Positions 56,038-64,000 of a DNA stretch of 64,000 nt are shown here, one piece after another; positions within the stretch are counted from its first letter, which is position 1; each line of letters starts with the position of its first letter. Both the position numbers and the translations under genes were made by a program. The notes under the pieces are model-generated. The model worked only from the letters and a program-made list of their open reading frames with translations. It did no database searches and had not been told where the DNA came from. Source of the DNA: Muribaculaceae bacterium (GTDB taxonomy: Bacteria > Bacteroidota > Bacteroidia > Bacteroidales > Muribaculaceae); the NCBI GenBank assembly GCA_022510425.1, contig JAFLTO010000001.1, forward strand, positions 1-64,000, given 5' to 3'.

Positions 56038-56068
56038 TTGGGGGATAATAAGAATATGATTAATTTTG
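56038..56068 (+). promoter_or_regulatory. Promoter of the ribE-dnaB run
   Basis: TTG at 56038-56040, 20-bp spacer and TAATTTTG at 56061-56068, 47 bp before the ribE ATG. It may drive the whole packed run to dnaB. Confidence 0.7.
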
Positions 56069-56114
56069 TAATTCCTCCTAAAAATATAATTTAAACTTAA
56101 ATTCTATTCTAAAT

Positions 56115-56720
56115 ATGTTTTCCGGAATTGTTGAAGAAGCGATAAAAGTTGTTGGATTAAAACATGAAGACACAAATCTCCATATCACTCTGAAATGTCA
56201 TTTTTGCGATGAATTAAAAATCGACCAGAGCATCAGCCATAATGGTGTATGTCTAACTGTCGTTTCCTTACCAGGAGACGGCACATATACCGTCACTGCT
56301 ATAAAGGAAACTCTGGACCGTTCAAATTTAGGCGAACTTCAAATAGGAGATCTTGTCAATATAGAAAGGAGCATGAAAATTGACGGAAGATTAGACGGCC
56401 ATATAGTGCAAGGACATGTAGATACCACTGCCTTATGCACTAAAGTTGAAAACCTTGATGGCAGCTGGAAATATTCTTTTAAATACGAAATTCCTATAGA
56501 AATGGCACGTAAAGGATATATGACTGTTGAAAAAGGATCAGTTGCCGTTAATGGGGTCAGTCTGACTGTGTGTGATTCAGAAAAAGATTCTTTTGCTGTC
56601 AATATTATACCTTATACTCATGATCATACCAATTTTTGTGATATAAAGGAAGGAACTAAAGTGAATCTTGAATTCGACATTATAGGGAAGTATCTTGCAC
56701 GCCTAAATGATTTCAAATGA
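56115..56720 (+). CDS. ribE: Riboflavin synthase alpha subunit
   Basis: The enzyme disproportionates two lumazine molecules to riboflavin. The 201-aa protein consists of two lumazine-binding repeats: MFSGIVEE to residue 95 (with SISHNGVCLTVV) and residues 96-190 (with GHIVQGHVDTTAL and GSVAVNGVSLTVC). Length is standard. It overlaps the first possible cmk start, so coupling is likely. Confidence 0.94.
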   Translation: MFSGIVEEAIKVVGLKHEDTNLHITLKCHFCDELKIDQSISHNGVCLTVVSLPGDGTYTVTAIKETLDRSNLGELQIGDLVNIERSMKIDGRLDGHIVQGHVDTTALCTKVENLDGSWKYSFKYEIPIEMARKGYMTVEKGSVAVNGVSLTVCDSEKDSFAVNIIPYTHDHTNFCDIKEGTKVNLEFDIIGKYLARLNDFK

Positions 56721-56721
56721 T

Positions 56722-57465
56722 ATGAATGAGCCACTTGAAATTACAGATGCGCCAAAAATTGTAGTTGCTATTGACGGATACTCTTCTTCAGGTAAAAGCA
56801 CTATGGCCAGAGAACTTGCTAAACGAGTAGGTTATGTTTATGTGGATTCCGGTGCTATGTATCGTGCAGTCACACTTTTCGCTTTAAGAAATGGTTTGAT
56901 TAATGAAGATGGATTGGTTAATAAAGAAGGTTTGATACCTCACCTTCATAATCTTGAGGTATCTTTTGAACAAAAAACCGGGAAAGATGGTGTTCAACAC
57001 ACTCTGCTTAATGGTGAAGATGTAGAGAAGGAAATTCGTGAAATGAGAGTTAGTAGTCACGTAAGTCCTGTAGCAGTTATTCCTGAGGTAAGAGAAAGAA
57101 TGGTGCAACTTCAGCAACTGATGGGTAAGAAAAAGGGTATAGTAATGGATGGACGTGACATAGGCACCACTGTTTTCCCGAATGCAGAACTGAAAGTTTT
57201 TGTATATGCTGGACTTCATGAGCGAGCCAGACGTCGCTGGAGAGAACTGGCAAATAAAGGAATGGACATTCGTTTTGAAGAAGTTTATTCCAATCTTGAG
57301 GAAAGAGACAGAATAGATACCACTCGAGAGGTTTCTCCTTTAATAAAGGCTGAGGATGCCATAGAACTCGATAATGGTGCCGTCACTCATGAAGAACAAA
57401 TGGAGTGGTTGATAAAGCTTTTCCAAGACACGATTGAAAGAATAGAAAATGAAAGTAGAAGTTGA
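56722..57465 (+). CDS. cmk: Cytidylate kinase
   Basis: CMP and dCMP phosphorylation. The start at 56722 follows the ribE stop by one base. An in-frame ATG at 56707 would overlap ribE and cannot be excluded. The P-loop GYSSSGKST, DSGAMYRAVTLFA, and MDGRDIGTTVFPNA (near residue 140), plus the arginine-rich lid ARRRWRELANKG, are all intact. Its last 17 bp overlap ispH. Length 247 aa is slightly longer than the usual 220-230. Confidence 0.93.
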   Translation: MNEPLEITDAPKIVVAIDGYSSSGKSTMARELAKRVGYVYVDSGAMYRAVTLFALRNGLINEDGLVNKEGLIPHLHNLEVSFEQKTGKDGVQHTLLNGEDVEKEIREMRVSSHVSPVAVIPEVRERMVQLQQLMGKKKGIVMDGRDIGTTVFPNAELKVFVYAGLHERARRRWRELANKGMDIRFEEVYSNLEERDRIDTTREVSPLIKAEDAIELDNGAVTHEEQMEWLIKLFQDTIERIENESRS

Positions 57466-58330
57466 TTCAAATTCCGGATTCTGTTTTGGAGTGGTCACCG
57501 CCATCAATAAAGCCGAAGATGAATTGGCTTCCAAGGGACAGCTATATTGCCTCGGAGATATTGTTCATAATGCCCGTGAAGTGGAACGTCTTCAGGATAA
57601 AGGTTTGAAAACTATCACCCATTCTGATCTTGATAATTTGAAAAACGTCAAAGTTTTGCTGAGAGCACATGGAGAACCTCCTAAGACTTACGAAACCGCT
57701 CATAAAAACAATATAGAAGTTATAGACGCTACATGTCCTGTGGTGCTACAACTTCAACGTAGGATAAAGAAAACGTATGATGAGGGTGTTGAGGAAGAAA
57801 AAAAAGGAGGCCAAAAACCGCTTATCGTGATATATGGTAAAAACGGACATGCTGAAGTTAATGGTCTCGTTGGGCAAACTAATGGAGAGGCGGTAGTGAT
57901 TCAAGATAAAGAAGGTATTGACACACTTGATTTAAGCCGTGATATAATTCTTTATTCCCAGACCACTAAATCCATTGAAGGTTTTAAGGACATTGTCGAA
58001 GAGATTGGCAAAAGAAAGAAAGATGGCAAATTCGAATATTATGACACCATTTGCAGACAAGTGGCCAATCGCATGCAGAAAATGAAAGAATTCGCTCAGA
58101 GTCATGATGTGATTTTCTTTGTAAGTGGGGCTAAAAGTTCTAACGGCAAAGTGCTTTATGAAATGTGCAAGGGGGTAAATCCAAAAACTTATCTTATATC
58201 TGATGAATCGCAATTGGATATGTCTCTTATTAAAGGAGTGGAAAGTGTGGGGGTATGCGGTGCCACCTCTACCCCAACATGGTTGATGGAAAAAGTAGCT
58301 ACCATAATTCAAAAAAGTACTAATTTTTAA
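57449..58330 (+). CDS. ispH: 4-hydroxy-3-methylbut-2-enyl diphosphate reductase
   Basis: IspH makes isopentenyl and dimethylallyl diphosphate at the end of the MEP pathway. Three conserved cysteines are visible in SGFCFGV (near residue 12), DATCPVV (near 93) and GVCGATSTPTWL (near 270). VHNAREVERL and the histidine in LLRAHGEPP complete the active site. The length is 293 aa. It overlaps cmk by 17 bp. Pairing of cmk with ispH is also known in Clostridia, there fused to S1. Confidence 0.95.
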   Translation: MKVEVDSNSGFCFGVVTAINKAEDELASKGQLYCLGDIVHNAREVERLQDKGLKTITHSDLDNLKNVKVLLRAHGEPPKTYETAHKNNIEVIDATCPVVLQLQRRIKKTYDEGVEEEKKGGQKPLIVIYGKNGHAEVNGLVGQTNGEAVVIQDKEGIDTLDLSRDIILYSQTTKSIEGFKDIVEEIGKRKKDGKFEYYDTICRQVANRMQKMKEFAQSHDVIFFVSGAKSSNGKVLYEMCKGVNPKTYLISDESQLDMSLIKGVESVGVCGATSTPTWLMEKVATIIQKSTNF

Positions 58331-58362
58331 CTTTTGACACCTTTCCTATAGACCATAATATT

Positions 58363-58812
58363 ATGCTTGATCCCAGAGATGAATATTACATGAGTCTTGC
58401 AATGCGTCAGGCTGAAGAAGCTTTTGATAACGATGAAGTCCCTGTAGGGGCTGTAGTGGTTTGTAATGGTAAAGTGATTGGCACAGGATATAATCAAACA
58501 GAAGCTCTAAATGACGTAACAGCTCATGCTGAAATGATAGCATTAACAGCCGCTGCTAACAATTTAGGGGGTAAATATCTTCCTCAATCTACCTTATATG
58601 TCACAGTCGAACCATGTATCATGTGTGCCGGAGCATTAGGATGGAGCCAAATTGGAAGAATTGTCTACGGAGCATCTGATCCTAAAAGAGGTTTTACAAA
58701 ATTTTGTCAAGAAAACCTCTCCCCCCTTCATCCCAAAACAATTGTGACTAAAGGTGTCATGGAGGAAGAAGCATCAGAACTCATGAAAGAGTTTTTCAAA
58801 AGAAAAAGATAA
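58363..58812 (+). CDS. tadA: tRNA-specific adenosine deaminase
   Basis: TadA deaminates the wobble adenosine of tRNA-Arg(ACG) to inosine. Zinc ligands are in TAHAEMIAL (catalytic HAE near residue 55) and EPCIMCAGAL (near 86). The N-terminal MRQAEEAFDNDEVPVGAVVV and the C-terminal LMKEFFKRKR fit. 149 aa is standard. Confidence 0.93.
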   Translation: MLDPRDEYYMSLAMRQAEEAFDNDEVPVGAVVVCNGKVIGTGYNQTEALNDVTAHAEMIALTAAANNLGGKYLPQSTLYVTVEPCIMCAGALGWSQIGRIVYGASDPKRGFTKFCQENLSPLHPKTIVTKGVMEEEASELMKEFFKRKR

Positions 58813-58813
58813 T

Positions 58814-59719
58814 ATGAAAGAATGGATCGAAGCGATGAGATTACGCACTTTACCGGTGAGTGTTGCGGGGGTCGTGGCAGGCACTGCATGTGCCATATAT
58901 CATCATGGATTTTCAGTTCTTCCTTTTCTGATATGTCTTTTTTTTGCTATTCTTGCTCAAATAGCTTCCAATTTTGCCAATGAATATTATGACTTTAAGA
59001 ACGGTCTTGACAAAAAAGGACGTGAAGGCTTTCGAAGAGGAGTAACAGAAGGAGATATTACACCGAAAGCTATGAAGAGAGCTACCTTTATAACTTTAGG
59101 TATTGCCTCATGCATAGGTGCAACTCTCATAATTTGGGGTGGCTGGTGGATCATCTTTGTTGGTCTTTTTATTGGTCTTTTTGCCTTGGCATATAGCACA
59201 GGTCCTTTTCCTTTGTCCCATAATGGACTCGGAGAAATCGCTGTAATAATTTTCTTTGGATTCGTACCTGTCTTCTTCACGGAATATGTTCAGACAAGGA
59301 TGCTATATTTTGACAGTACGACTATGTTTACAGGTGCAGCAGTCGGACTTATGGCAGCAAATGTTTTAATAGTTAATAATTATCGTGATATGGACGATGA
59401 TAAAGCTGTGGGCAAGCGAACATCGGTAGTGATTTTGGGACGCAAAACAATGGGAGCGGTTTATTTCTATGATGGTATTTTGTCTGCTGTCTTTCTGGCC
59501 ATGGCATCTTCGGCTCTTCCTTTTTGGGTGTCTGCCGGATGGCTTTCATATTTTGCTTTTCATGCAATGCTATGGACCAGATTGACCACACATAGTGGCA
59601 AAGATTTAAATGATGTCTTAAAGTGGACATCTATCTTGCTTCTTATAGTGAGTTGCTATCTATTAATAATCTTTTCTACCCTTAAACCTGATACTAATTA
59701 TAATTTTCTCTTTCCTTAA
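58814..59719 (+). CDS. menA: 1,4-dihydroxy-2-naphthoate prenyltransferase
   Basis: MenA attaches the prenyl tail in menaquinone synthesis, in the cytoplasmic membrane. The 301-aa protein shows about eight membrane spans. The prenyl-diphosphate site is NEYYDFKNGLD (near residue 58) and the second acidic motif is NNYRDMDDDKAVGK (near 192). It starts 1 bp after tadA and 16 bp before dnaB. Isoprenoid supply comes from the MEP genes dxs and ispH in this window. Confidence 0.9.
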   Translation: MKEWIEAMRLRTLPVSVAGVVAGTACAIYHHGFSVLPFLICLFFAILAQIASNFANEYYDFKNGLDKKGREGFRRGVTEGDITPKAMKRATFITLGIASCIGATLIIWGGWWIIFVGLFIGLFALAYSTGPFPLSHNGLGEIAVIIFFGFVPVFFTEYVQTRMLYFDSTTMFTGAAVGLMAANVLIVNNYRDMDDDKAVGKRTSVVILGRKTMGAVYFYDGILSAVFLAMASSALPFWVSAGWLSYFAFHAMLWTRLTTHSGKDLNDVLKWTSILLLIVSCYLLIIFSTLKPDTNYNFLFP

Positions 59720-59734
59720 TCAACAAACTTTAGA

Positions 59735-61276
59735 ATGGCTAAAAAACCTGAAATAAAACAAATACTGACTGATGCTACGGGCAAGCTGCCCCCAAGGGAT
59801 ACAGAACTAGAAGAAATAGTATTGGGAACGTGCATGTTGGAAAAAGATGCATATATGAATGTATGCGACATTCTTGTGCCTGATAGTTTTTATGATCCTG
59901 TAAATAAAAAAATATTTGAGGCTATCACCACTTTGGGTTTGAATCAAAGGCCAATAGACATGATGACTGTCACCGAGCAGCTACGACGTGACGGAACGCT
60001 TGAAGAAGTTGGAGGAGCTGTTCATATTGCAGAGCTTACAGCTCGAGTTTACTCTTCGGCCAACCTTGAATTCCATGCCAGTATAGTGGCACAAAAATAT
60101 CTTGCCCGAAGACTCATTACTTTTGCAGTTGATGTAGAAACGAAGGCCTACGATGAGAGCAACGATATAGAAGATCTTCTTCAGGATACTGAAAGCCAAC
60201 TTTTCGATATTTCCCAAAATCAATTAAAAAGGGAGGTGACGCAAATTGACCCGGTGATTAATATGGCCTTGGAGCAAATTCAAAATGCCGCAAATAATGA
60301 AAGCGGGCTTTCGGGTCTTCAGACGGGATACAGGGATTTAGATAAAATGACTTCCGGGTGGCAAAATTCCGATCTCATAATAATCGCGGCTCGTCCGGCT
60401 ATGGGTAAAACGGCCTTTGTTCTATCTATGGCTAAAAATATGGCAGTTGATTATAATGTGCCAATTGCGATTTTCACTCTTGAAATGTCGAATGTGCAAT
60501 TAATAAAAAGATTGATTAGCAATGTGGCTTCTTTGGAGGGTGAAAAAATAAAGAGCGGAAGGCTTTCTGCTGAAGAAGAAGACAGGTTAAATTCAAGAAT
60601 AAGGACAGTCTATGGCGCACCTCTTTATTTAGATGAGACCCCGGGATTATCCATAAGCGAATTAAGAACAAAGGCCAGAAGATTGGTAAGAGAAAAGGGA
60701 GTAAAAATGATAATGATAGACTATCTTCAGCTCATGAATGCTACCGGCCAGAAACATGGAAGCCGTGAACAGGAGGTTAGCACCATCTCACGTTCTCTTA
60801 AAGCATTGGCAAAAGAACTGGATATTCCTATCATAGCCCTTTCTCAATTAAACCGCAGTACCGAAAACAGAGAAGACAAACGTCCGGTACTTTCGGATCT
60901 TCGAGAGTCAGGTGCTATAGAACAAGATGCCGACATCGTATGTTTCATTCATCGTCCGGAATATTACACCCGTGCCACTCAAGATGGAGAAGGAAACAAT
61001 ATCAAAGGGTTGGCATATTTGATTGTAGCTAAACATCGTTCAGGTGGTGTTGGCGACGTCAAACTTCATTTTGTATCCAAATTTGCTAAATTCGAGAATT
61101 GGGAAGAAGGATACGAAGTTCTACAAGAAACTCTTTCAGAAAACAGGCTGAAAATTGAATCCAGAATGAACAGAAGTGATGATATTCCCGGTGATTTTGG
61201 TAATTCATTTGGTTCGCCTAATTCTCCATTACCCGACAATATGATGGCGCAAGGTAATGATGAGGTGCCTTTTTAA
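59735..61276 (+). CDS. dnaB: Replicative DNA helicase DnaB
   Basis: A hexameric helicase of the fork. N-terminal domain (LPPRDTELEEIVLGTCMLE, residues 18-110), linker, then RecA-like core with ARPAMGKTAFVLSMAKN (Walker A, near 222), EMSNVQLIKRLIS, MIDYLQLM (Walker B, near 327) and SQLNRSTENREDKRP. The C-terminal tail is long and disordered. 513 aa is standard for Bacteroidota, and I see no intein. Confidence 0.96.
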   Translation: MAKKPEIKQILTDATGKLPPRDTELEEIVLGTCMLEKDAYMNVCDILVPDSFYDPVNKKIFEAITTLGLNQRPIDMMTVTEQLRRDGTLEEVGGAVHIAELTARVYSSANLEFHASIVAQKYLARRLITFAVDVETKAYDESNDIEDLLQDTESQLFDISQNQLKREVTQIDPVINMALEQIQNAANNESGLSGLQTGYRDLDKMTSGWQNSDLIIIAARPAMGKTAFVLSMAKNMAVDYNVPIAIFTLEMSNVQLIKRLISNVASLEGEKIKSGRLSAEEEDRLNSRIRTVYGAPLYLDETPGLSISELRTKARRLVREKGVKMIMIDYLQLMNATGQKHGSREQEVSTISRSLKALAKELDIPIIALSQLNRSTENREDKRPVLSDLRESGAIEQDADIVCFIHRPEYYTRATQDGEGNNIKGLAYLIVAKHRSGGVGDVKLHFVSKFAKFENWEEGYEVLQETLSENRLKIESRMNRSDDIPGDFGNSFGSPNSPLPDNMMAQGNDEVPF

Positions 61277-61317
61277 GTAGTTTGCAAAAAAAATTTCTTT
61301 TTTTTCAAAAAATGAAT

Positions 61318-61325
61318 TAACTTTG
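61318..61325 (+). promoter_or_regulatory. Promoter of the small membrane protein
   Basis: TAACTTTG is a -7 element. It overlaps the GTG at 61325, which would otherwise be the start, and so argues for the ATG at 61373. Confidence 0.55.
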
Positions 61326-61372
61326 TGAACAAGGAACAAGAAAATAATGTTATAATATCAAATAATAATTCA

Positions 61373-61603
61373 ATGGTCATGGAAAGAGACGAAAGACATA
61401 AGCATGAAGATCACGACAACGCTGATATGATTGCAAGGTCTATGGAAGCGCAACAAAAAGATAAACAAAGGGAATCCACCCGTAGAATGAATAAACTTTG
61501 GATATGGTTAGGAGTCCTATTCTTGGTAGCGATATTGCTCTGGTGGATATTCTCAATAGGTTTCTTCGAAGATACAAGTGGTGTAACTAACTTCGGGAAC
61601 TGA
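61373..61603 (+). CDS. Small membrane protein, 76 aa
   Basis: The longer frame from GTG 61325 is rejected because the promoter's -7 element overlaps it. From the ATG at 61373 the protein has a charged histidine- and aspartate-rich head (residues 1-25, RDERHKHEDHDNAD), a basic coil (KDKQRESTRRMNK) and one membrane span (LWIWLGVLFLVAILLWWIFSIG). The head would lie in the cytoplasm and could bind metal. No family recognised. It is followed by a structured RNA-like segment. Confidence 0.6.
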   Translation: MVMERDERHKHEDHDNADMIARSMEAQQKDKQRESTRRMNKLWIWLGVLFLVAILLWWIFSIGFFEDTSGVTNFGN

Positions 61604-61617
61604 TAAAAAAATATTAA

Positions 61618-61715
61618 GACCCGGCCATTCATAGTTCTATAAAAGGGCTTTTACACATACGTGGTTACAGGACCGGGACAATAGCCTCCTTTCGTGGAAA
61701 CACTGAGGGGGCTAT
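61618..61715 (+). ncRNA. Structured 3' element with GNRA hairpin
   Basis: CCCGG (61620-61624) pairs with CCGGG (61673-61677). The next helix (61681-61689 with 61707-61715, 9 bp with a G-T pair) contains GTG-GAAA-CAC, a GNRA tetraloop hairpin. The block ends at the terminator at 61714, whose first two bases overlap it. It may be a processed 3' UTR RNA or a small RNA. Confidence 0.35.
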
Positions 61716-61750
61716 ACTTTTAATCCCGCCTTTGGCGGGATTAAAAGTAT
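61714..61750. terminator. Perfect 17-bp bidirectional terminator
   Basis: A 17-bp perfect inverted repeat (61714-61730 with 61734-61750) with a TTT loop between convergent transcripts, GC-rich at the top and A/T-rich at the base so that both strands end in T-rich sequence. Confidence 0.9.
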
Positions 61751-61779
61751 ATTAGAAAAGATTCTGTATTTAGAGAAAT

Positions 61780-63135
61780 TTACTTGACAGAACGGACAGC
61801 GGCAATAAGGACTTCACTCACTGTTGGATGGCCGAAAATTATATCCTTAAATTCTTTTAGAGTTGTGTTTCTATTCATAAGGTCGGCACATTGCTGAGCC
61901 AAGTCGGCTGCTTCAACTCCCATAATGTGGGCACCTATCAGAAGACCGTCTTCCTTTTTGAAAATCAATTTACATATTCCGTCTGTTTCTCCTAAGGCCA
62001 TGGCTTTACCATTGGCTCTGAAGAATGAAGTTCCAACCATTATTTCCAGTTTCTCTTCCTTACATTGTTCCTCGGTTTTACCCACCATTCCGCATTCGGG
62101 AACAGTGAAAACTGCACTGGGGATCAGATCGAATCTAAGTTTATCAGAAACTCCGTTTATCACATTCAGTGCTCTTTCACCCTGAGCTGATGCAACATGA
62201 GCCAACATCATTTTTCCATTTACATCGCCGATAGCGAATATTCCCTGTACGTTGGTTTGCATGAATTCGTCTACCGGAATTCCTTTGGGAGAATAATTAA
62301 CTCCTGCTGCTTCAAGATTCAGGCCCTCAACACGAGGAGTACGACCAACTGCCATTAAAAGATCGCTCGACACTATTTTCTCCTCTTTACCTTTAACTTC
62401 ATAAACCACCTCTATTTCGTAGAATTCATTCTGACGTATTTCTTTAGCTGAGGCTCCGGTAATTATATTTATACCTTTCTTGGTTAAAGATTGTTTCAGT
62501 CTCTTGGCTATATCGGAATCAAATGGAGGTAGGATCTGCTTCATGAATTCAATGACTGTAACCTTTGACCCAAGTTGATGGAAAATTGAAGCGAACTCCA
62601 TGCCTATCACTCCACCTCCTATAATGGTCAGAGTGGCGGGAATATATTCAAGTTCCAATATTGTCGAAGAGTCCATGACACATTTTAAATCGTGTCCGGG
62701 AATCTGAAGGGACTTGGAAACAGATCCTGTTGCTATGATTATTCTGTCACCTTCATATTCTTCTCCATCCGCTATCACTGTTTTCGCATTCTTGAAAACC
62801 GCTTTAGAATTTACAACAGTCACTTTCGCTTGAGTGAGTAAGGTTTCAACACCTTTTCTTAGATTTTCCACCACTTCCCTTTTTCTTTCGATCACTTTAT
62901 TGTAATCTAAGGTGAAGGTAAAATCATCAATACCAAATTTGTCGCCTTCTTTAAAAAGCGAAACTACTTCAGCATTTTTGCAAAGACATTTGGTGGGTAT
63001 ACAACCTTCGTTAAGGCAAGTGCCACCAAGTTTATCTCCATTAAAAAGAATAACGCTTTTACCTTGACGGGCTGCAGTCAAAGCGGTTTCATAACCTCCC
63101 GGGCCGGCTCCTATAATCAACAAATCAGCTTTCAT
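61780..63135 (-). CDS. lpdA: Dihydrolipoyl dehydrogenase
   Basis: The flavoprotein E3/L-protein. The 451-aa protein has the FAD motif GAGPGGYETA (residue 8), the redox-active disulfide CLNEGC (near 41), the NAD motif GGGVIGMEFAS (near 174), a second FAD contact AIGDVNGKMMLAHVA, and the catalytic HPTVSE pair (near 437). It overlaps the upstream gcvPB by 4 bp, so it serves as the L-protein of the glycine cleavage system. Confidence 0.95.
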   Translation of the reverse strand: MKADLLIIGAGPGGYETALTAARQGKSVILFNGDKLGGTCLNEGCIPTKCLCKNAEVVSLFKEGDKFGIDDFTFTLDYNKVIERKREVVENLRKGVETLLTQAKVTVVNSKAVFKNAKTVIADGEEYEGDRIIIATGSVSKSLQIPGHDLKCVMDSSTILELEYIPATLTIIGGGVIGMEFASIFHQLGSKVTVIEFMKQILPPFDSDIAKRLKQSLTKKGINIITGASAKEIRQNEFYEIEVVYEVKGKEEKIVSSDLLMAVGRTPRVEGLNLEAAGVNYSPKGIPVDEFMQTNVQGIFAIGDVNGKMMLAHVASAQGERALNVINGVSDKLRFDLIPSAVFTVPECGMVGKTEEQCKEEKLEIMVGTSFFRANGKAMALGETDGICKLIFKKEDGLLIGAHIMGVEAADLAQQCADLMNRNTTLKEFKDIIFGHPTVSEVLIAAVRSVK

Positions 63136-64000
63136 GCTTCGTTTTCTTTTAATGCCTTGAATGTAAGAATAGGATTTTTTGCAGCTGTTGTCTCATCGAG
63201 TTTACGAACAATAGTGTTGTTCGGGGCATTCTTCACAAGCTCAGGATTCTCTTTAGCTTCTTTCGCTATAGTATGCATCACTGCTATAAATTGATCCAAG
63301 GTATCTTTGCTTTCTGTCTCTGTGGGCTCAATCATCATTGATTCATGGAATAGCAATGGGAAATAAATAGTGGGAGCATGGAATCCATAATCAAGCAATC
63401 TCTTGGCTACATTCAGAGTGGTGACTTCTGTAGACTTATCTCTTAAACCATCGAACACAAATTCATGTTTACATACACCTTCAATCGGTAGAAGATAATC
63501 ATCCTTCAGATTTTCCTTAATGTAATTTGCATTCAAGGTTGCCAAAGGTCCCACATTTTTAATATTTTCCTTACCTAAGGTGAGGATATAAGCATAAGCT
63601 CTCATCATCACACCAAAGTTACCTAAGAAGGATGAAATATTACCTAAAGCATCTTCATTATTGGATGTTATGTGGAATTTCCCATTTTCATCTTTCACTA
63701 CCCTTGGATTGGGAAGATGCTTCACAAGATGAGGAGCAACACCCACAGGACCCGAACCCGGACCCCCACCACCGTGAGGTGTCGAGAAGGTTTTATGAAG
63801 ATTGATATGCATGATATCAAAGCCCATATCACCCGGTCTCACCTTTCCTAAAAGAGGATTGAGATTCGCACCGTCATAGTAAAGCAGACCACCGGCTTCA
63901 TGCACCAATTTTGCTATTTCTGTTATCTCAGTTTCAAACATACCGAGAGTATTGGGATTAGTCATCATTATACCGGCAACGGTATCGTCAAGAAGAGGTT
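63132..64000 (-). CDS. gcvPB: Glycine dehydrogenase subunit 2, cut by window edge
   Basis: The frame stays open to the right edge (the first visible codons read NLLDDTVAG), so about half the protein is missing. The visible C-terminal half has TNPNTLGMFE, YYDGANLNPLLG, the PLP-lysine segment HINLHKTFSTPHGGGGPGSG, and a normal end. The sequence matches the separate beta subunit of P-protein (split gcvPA/gcvPB) rather than an internal part of a fused GcvP, since it ends with its own C-terminus (KALKENEA). It decarboxylates glycine together with lpdA, four bases overlapping. Confidence 0.85.
   Translation of the reverse strand, partial: PLLDDTVAGIMMTNPNTLGMFETEITEIAKLVHEAGGLLYYDGANLNPLLGKVRPGDMGFDIMHINLHKTFSTPHGGGGPGSGPVGVAPHLVKHLPNPRVVKDENGKFHITSNNEDALGNISSFLGNFGVMMRAYAYILTLGKENIKNVGPLATLNANYIKENLKDDYLLPIEGVCKHEFVFDGLRDKSTEVTTLNVAKRLLDYGFHAPTIYFPLLFHESMMIEPTETESKDTLDQFIAVMHTIAKEAKENPELVKNAPNNTIVRKLDETTAAKNPILTFKALKENEA

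Overview
The window is AT-rich, lacks Shine-Dalgarno-like sequences, and repeatedly shows the Bacteroidota -7 promoter form TAnnTTTG. Its gene content (GldH, an S1 protein with six repeats, a DUF4954 protein, RicT, a tricorn-like protease, lipoproteins with short lipoboxes) points to the order Bacteroidales. A Muribaculaceae-like gut genome is my inference, not something the sequence proves. No rRNA, CRISPR array, transposase or integrase is visible.

Positions 1 to about 10.1 kb are accessory DNA, probably part of an integrative or mobilizable element whose left end lies outside the window. It holds an unrecognised N-terminally cut protein, an unrecognised 280-aa protein behind a promoter with two GTGCAC palindromes, a helicase-like ATPase with an altered P-loop, a DUF3871-like protein, a row of small lipoproteins and secreted or membrane proteins, and a radical-SAM-like protein between two 32-bp direct repeats. 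Between genes lies unusually structured sequence. The most striking part is a block at 5091-5388 with four back-to-back long hairpins and a competing 14-bp long-range helix. A 13-bp motif occurs three times about 4.3 kb apart.

Positions 10.1-11.2 kb form a junction. It carries a promoter, a leader with two alternative hairpins, a tRNA-Met(CAT)-like gene whose D-loop is interrupted by a 42-nt near-perfect hairpin, a terminator, a second promoter with a compact structured RNA candidate, and a frameshifted acetyltransferase remnant. This junction and the 5.1-5.4 kb RNA block are the best candidates for undescribed biology.

From about 11.2 kb on the window is chromosomal core. It includes two DUF362 paralogues with a P-loop kinase, a secreted beta-helix protein, a DXS-like synthase, an OmpH/Skp-like lipoprotein, hflX-DUF4954, rpsA, ilvE-HD protein, an LptD-like protein, a coiled-coil protein followed by zapA, rny-ricT-gldH-M24 peptidase-cca, convergent yraN and nadC, a GH13 amylase, groES-groEL, dtd with a SIMPL protein, maeB, a smpB/U32 peptidase cluster with a Yip1 protein, a tricorn-like protease, dnaE, trxA, an NlpC/P60 lipoprotein, a tightly packed run ribE-cmk-ispH-tadA-menA-dnaB, and lpdA with gcvPB (cut by the right edge). 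Together these cover RNA turnover (rny, ricT), translation (rpsA, hflX, smpB, dtd, tadA, cca), replication (dnaE, dnaB), envelope assembly (lptD, ompH), isoprenoid and quinone supply (dxs, ispH, menA) and glycine cleavage (gcvPB, lpdA).
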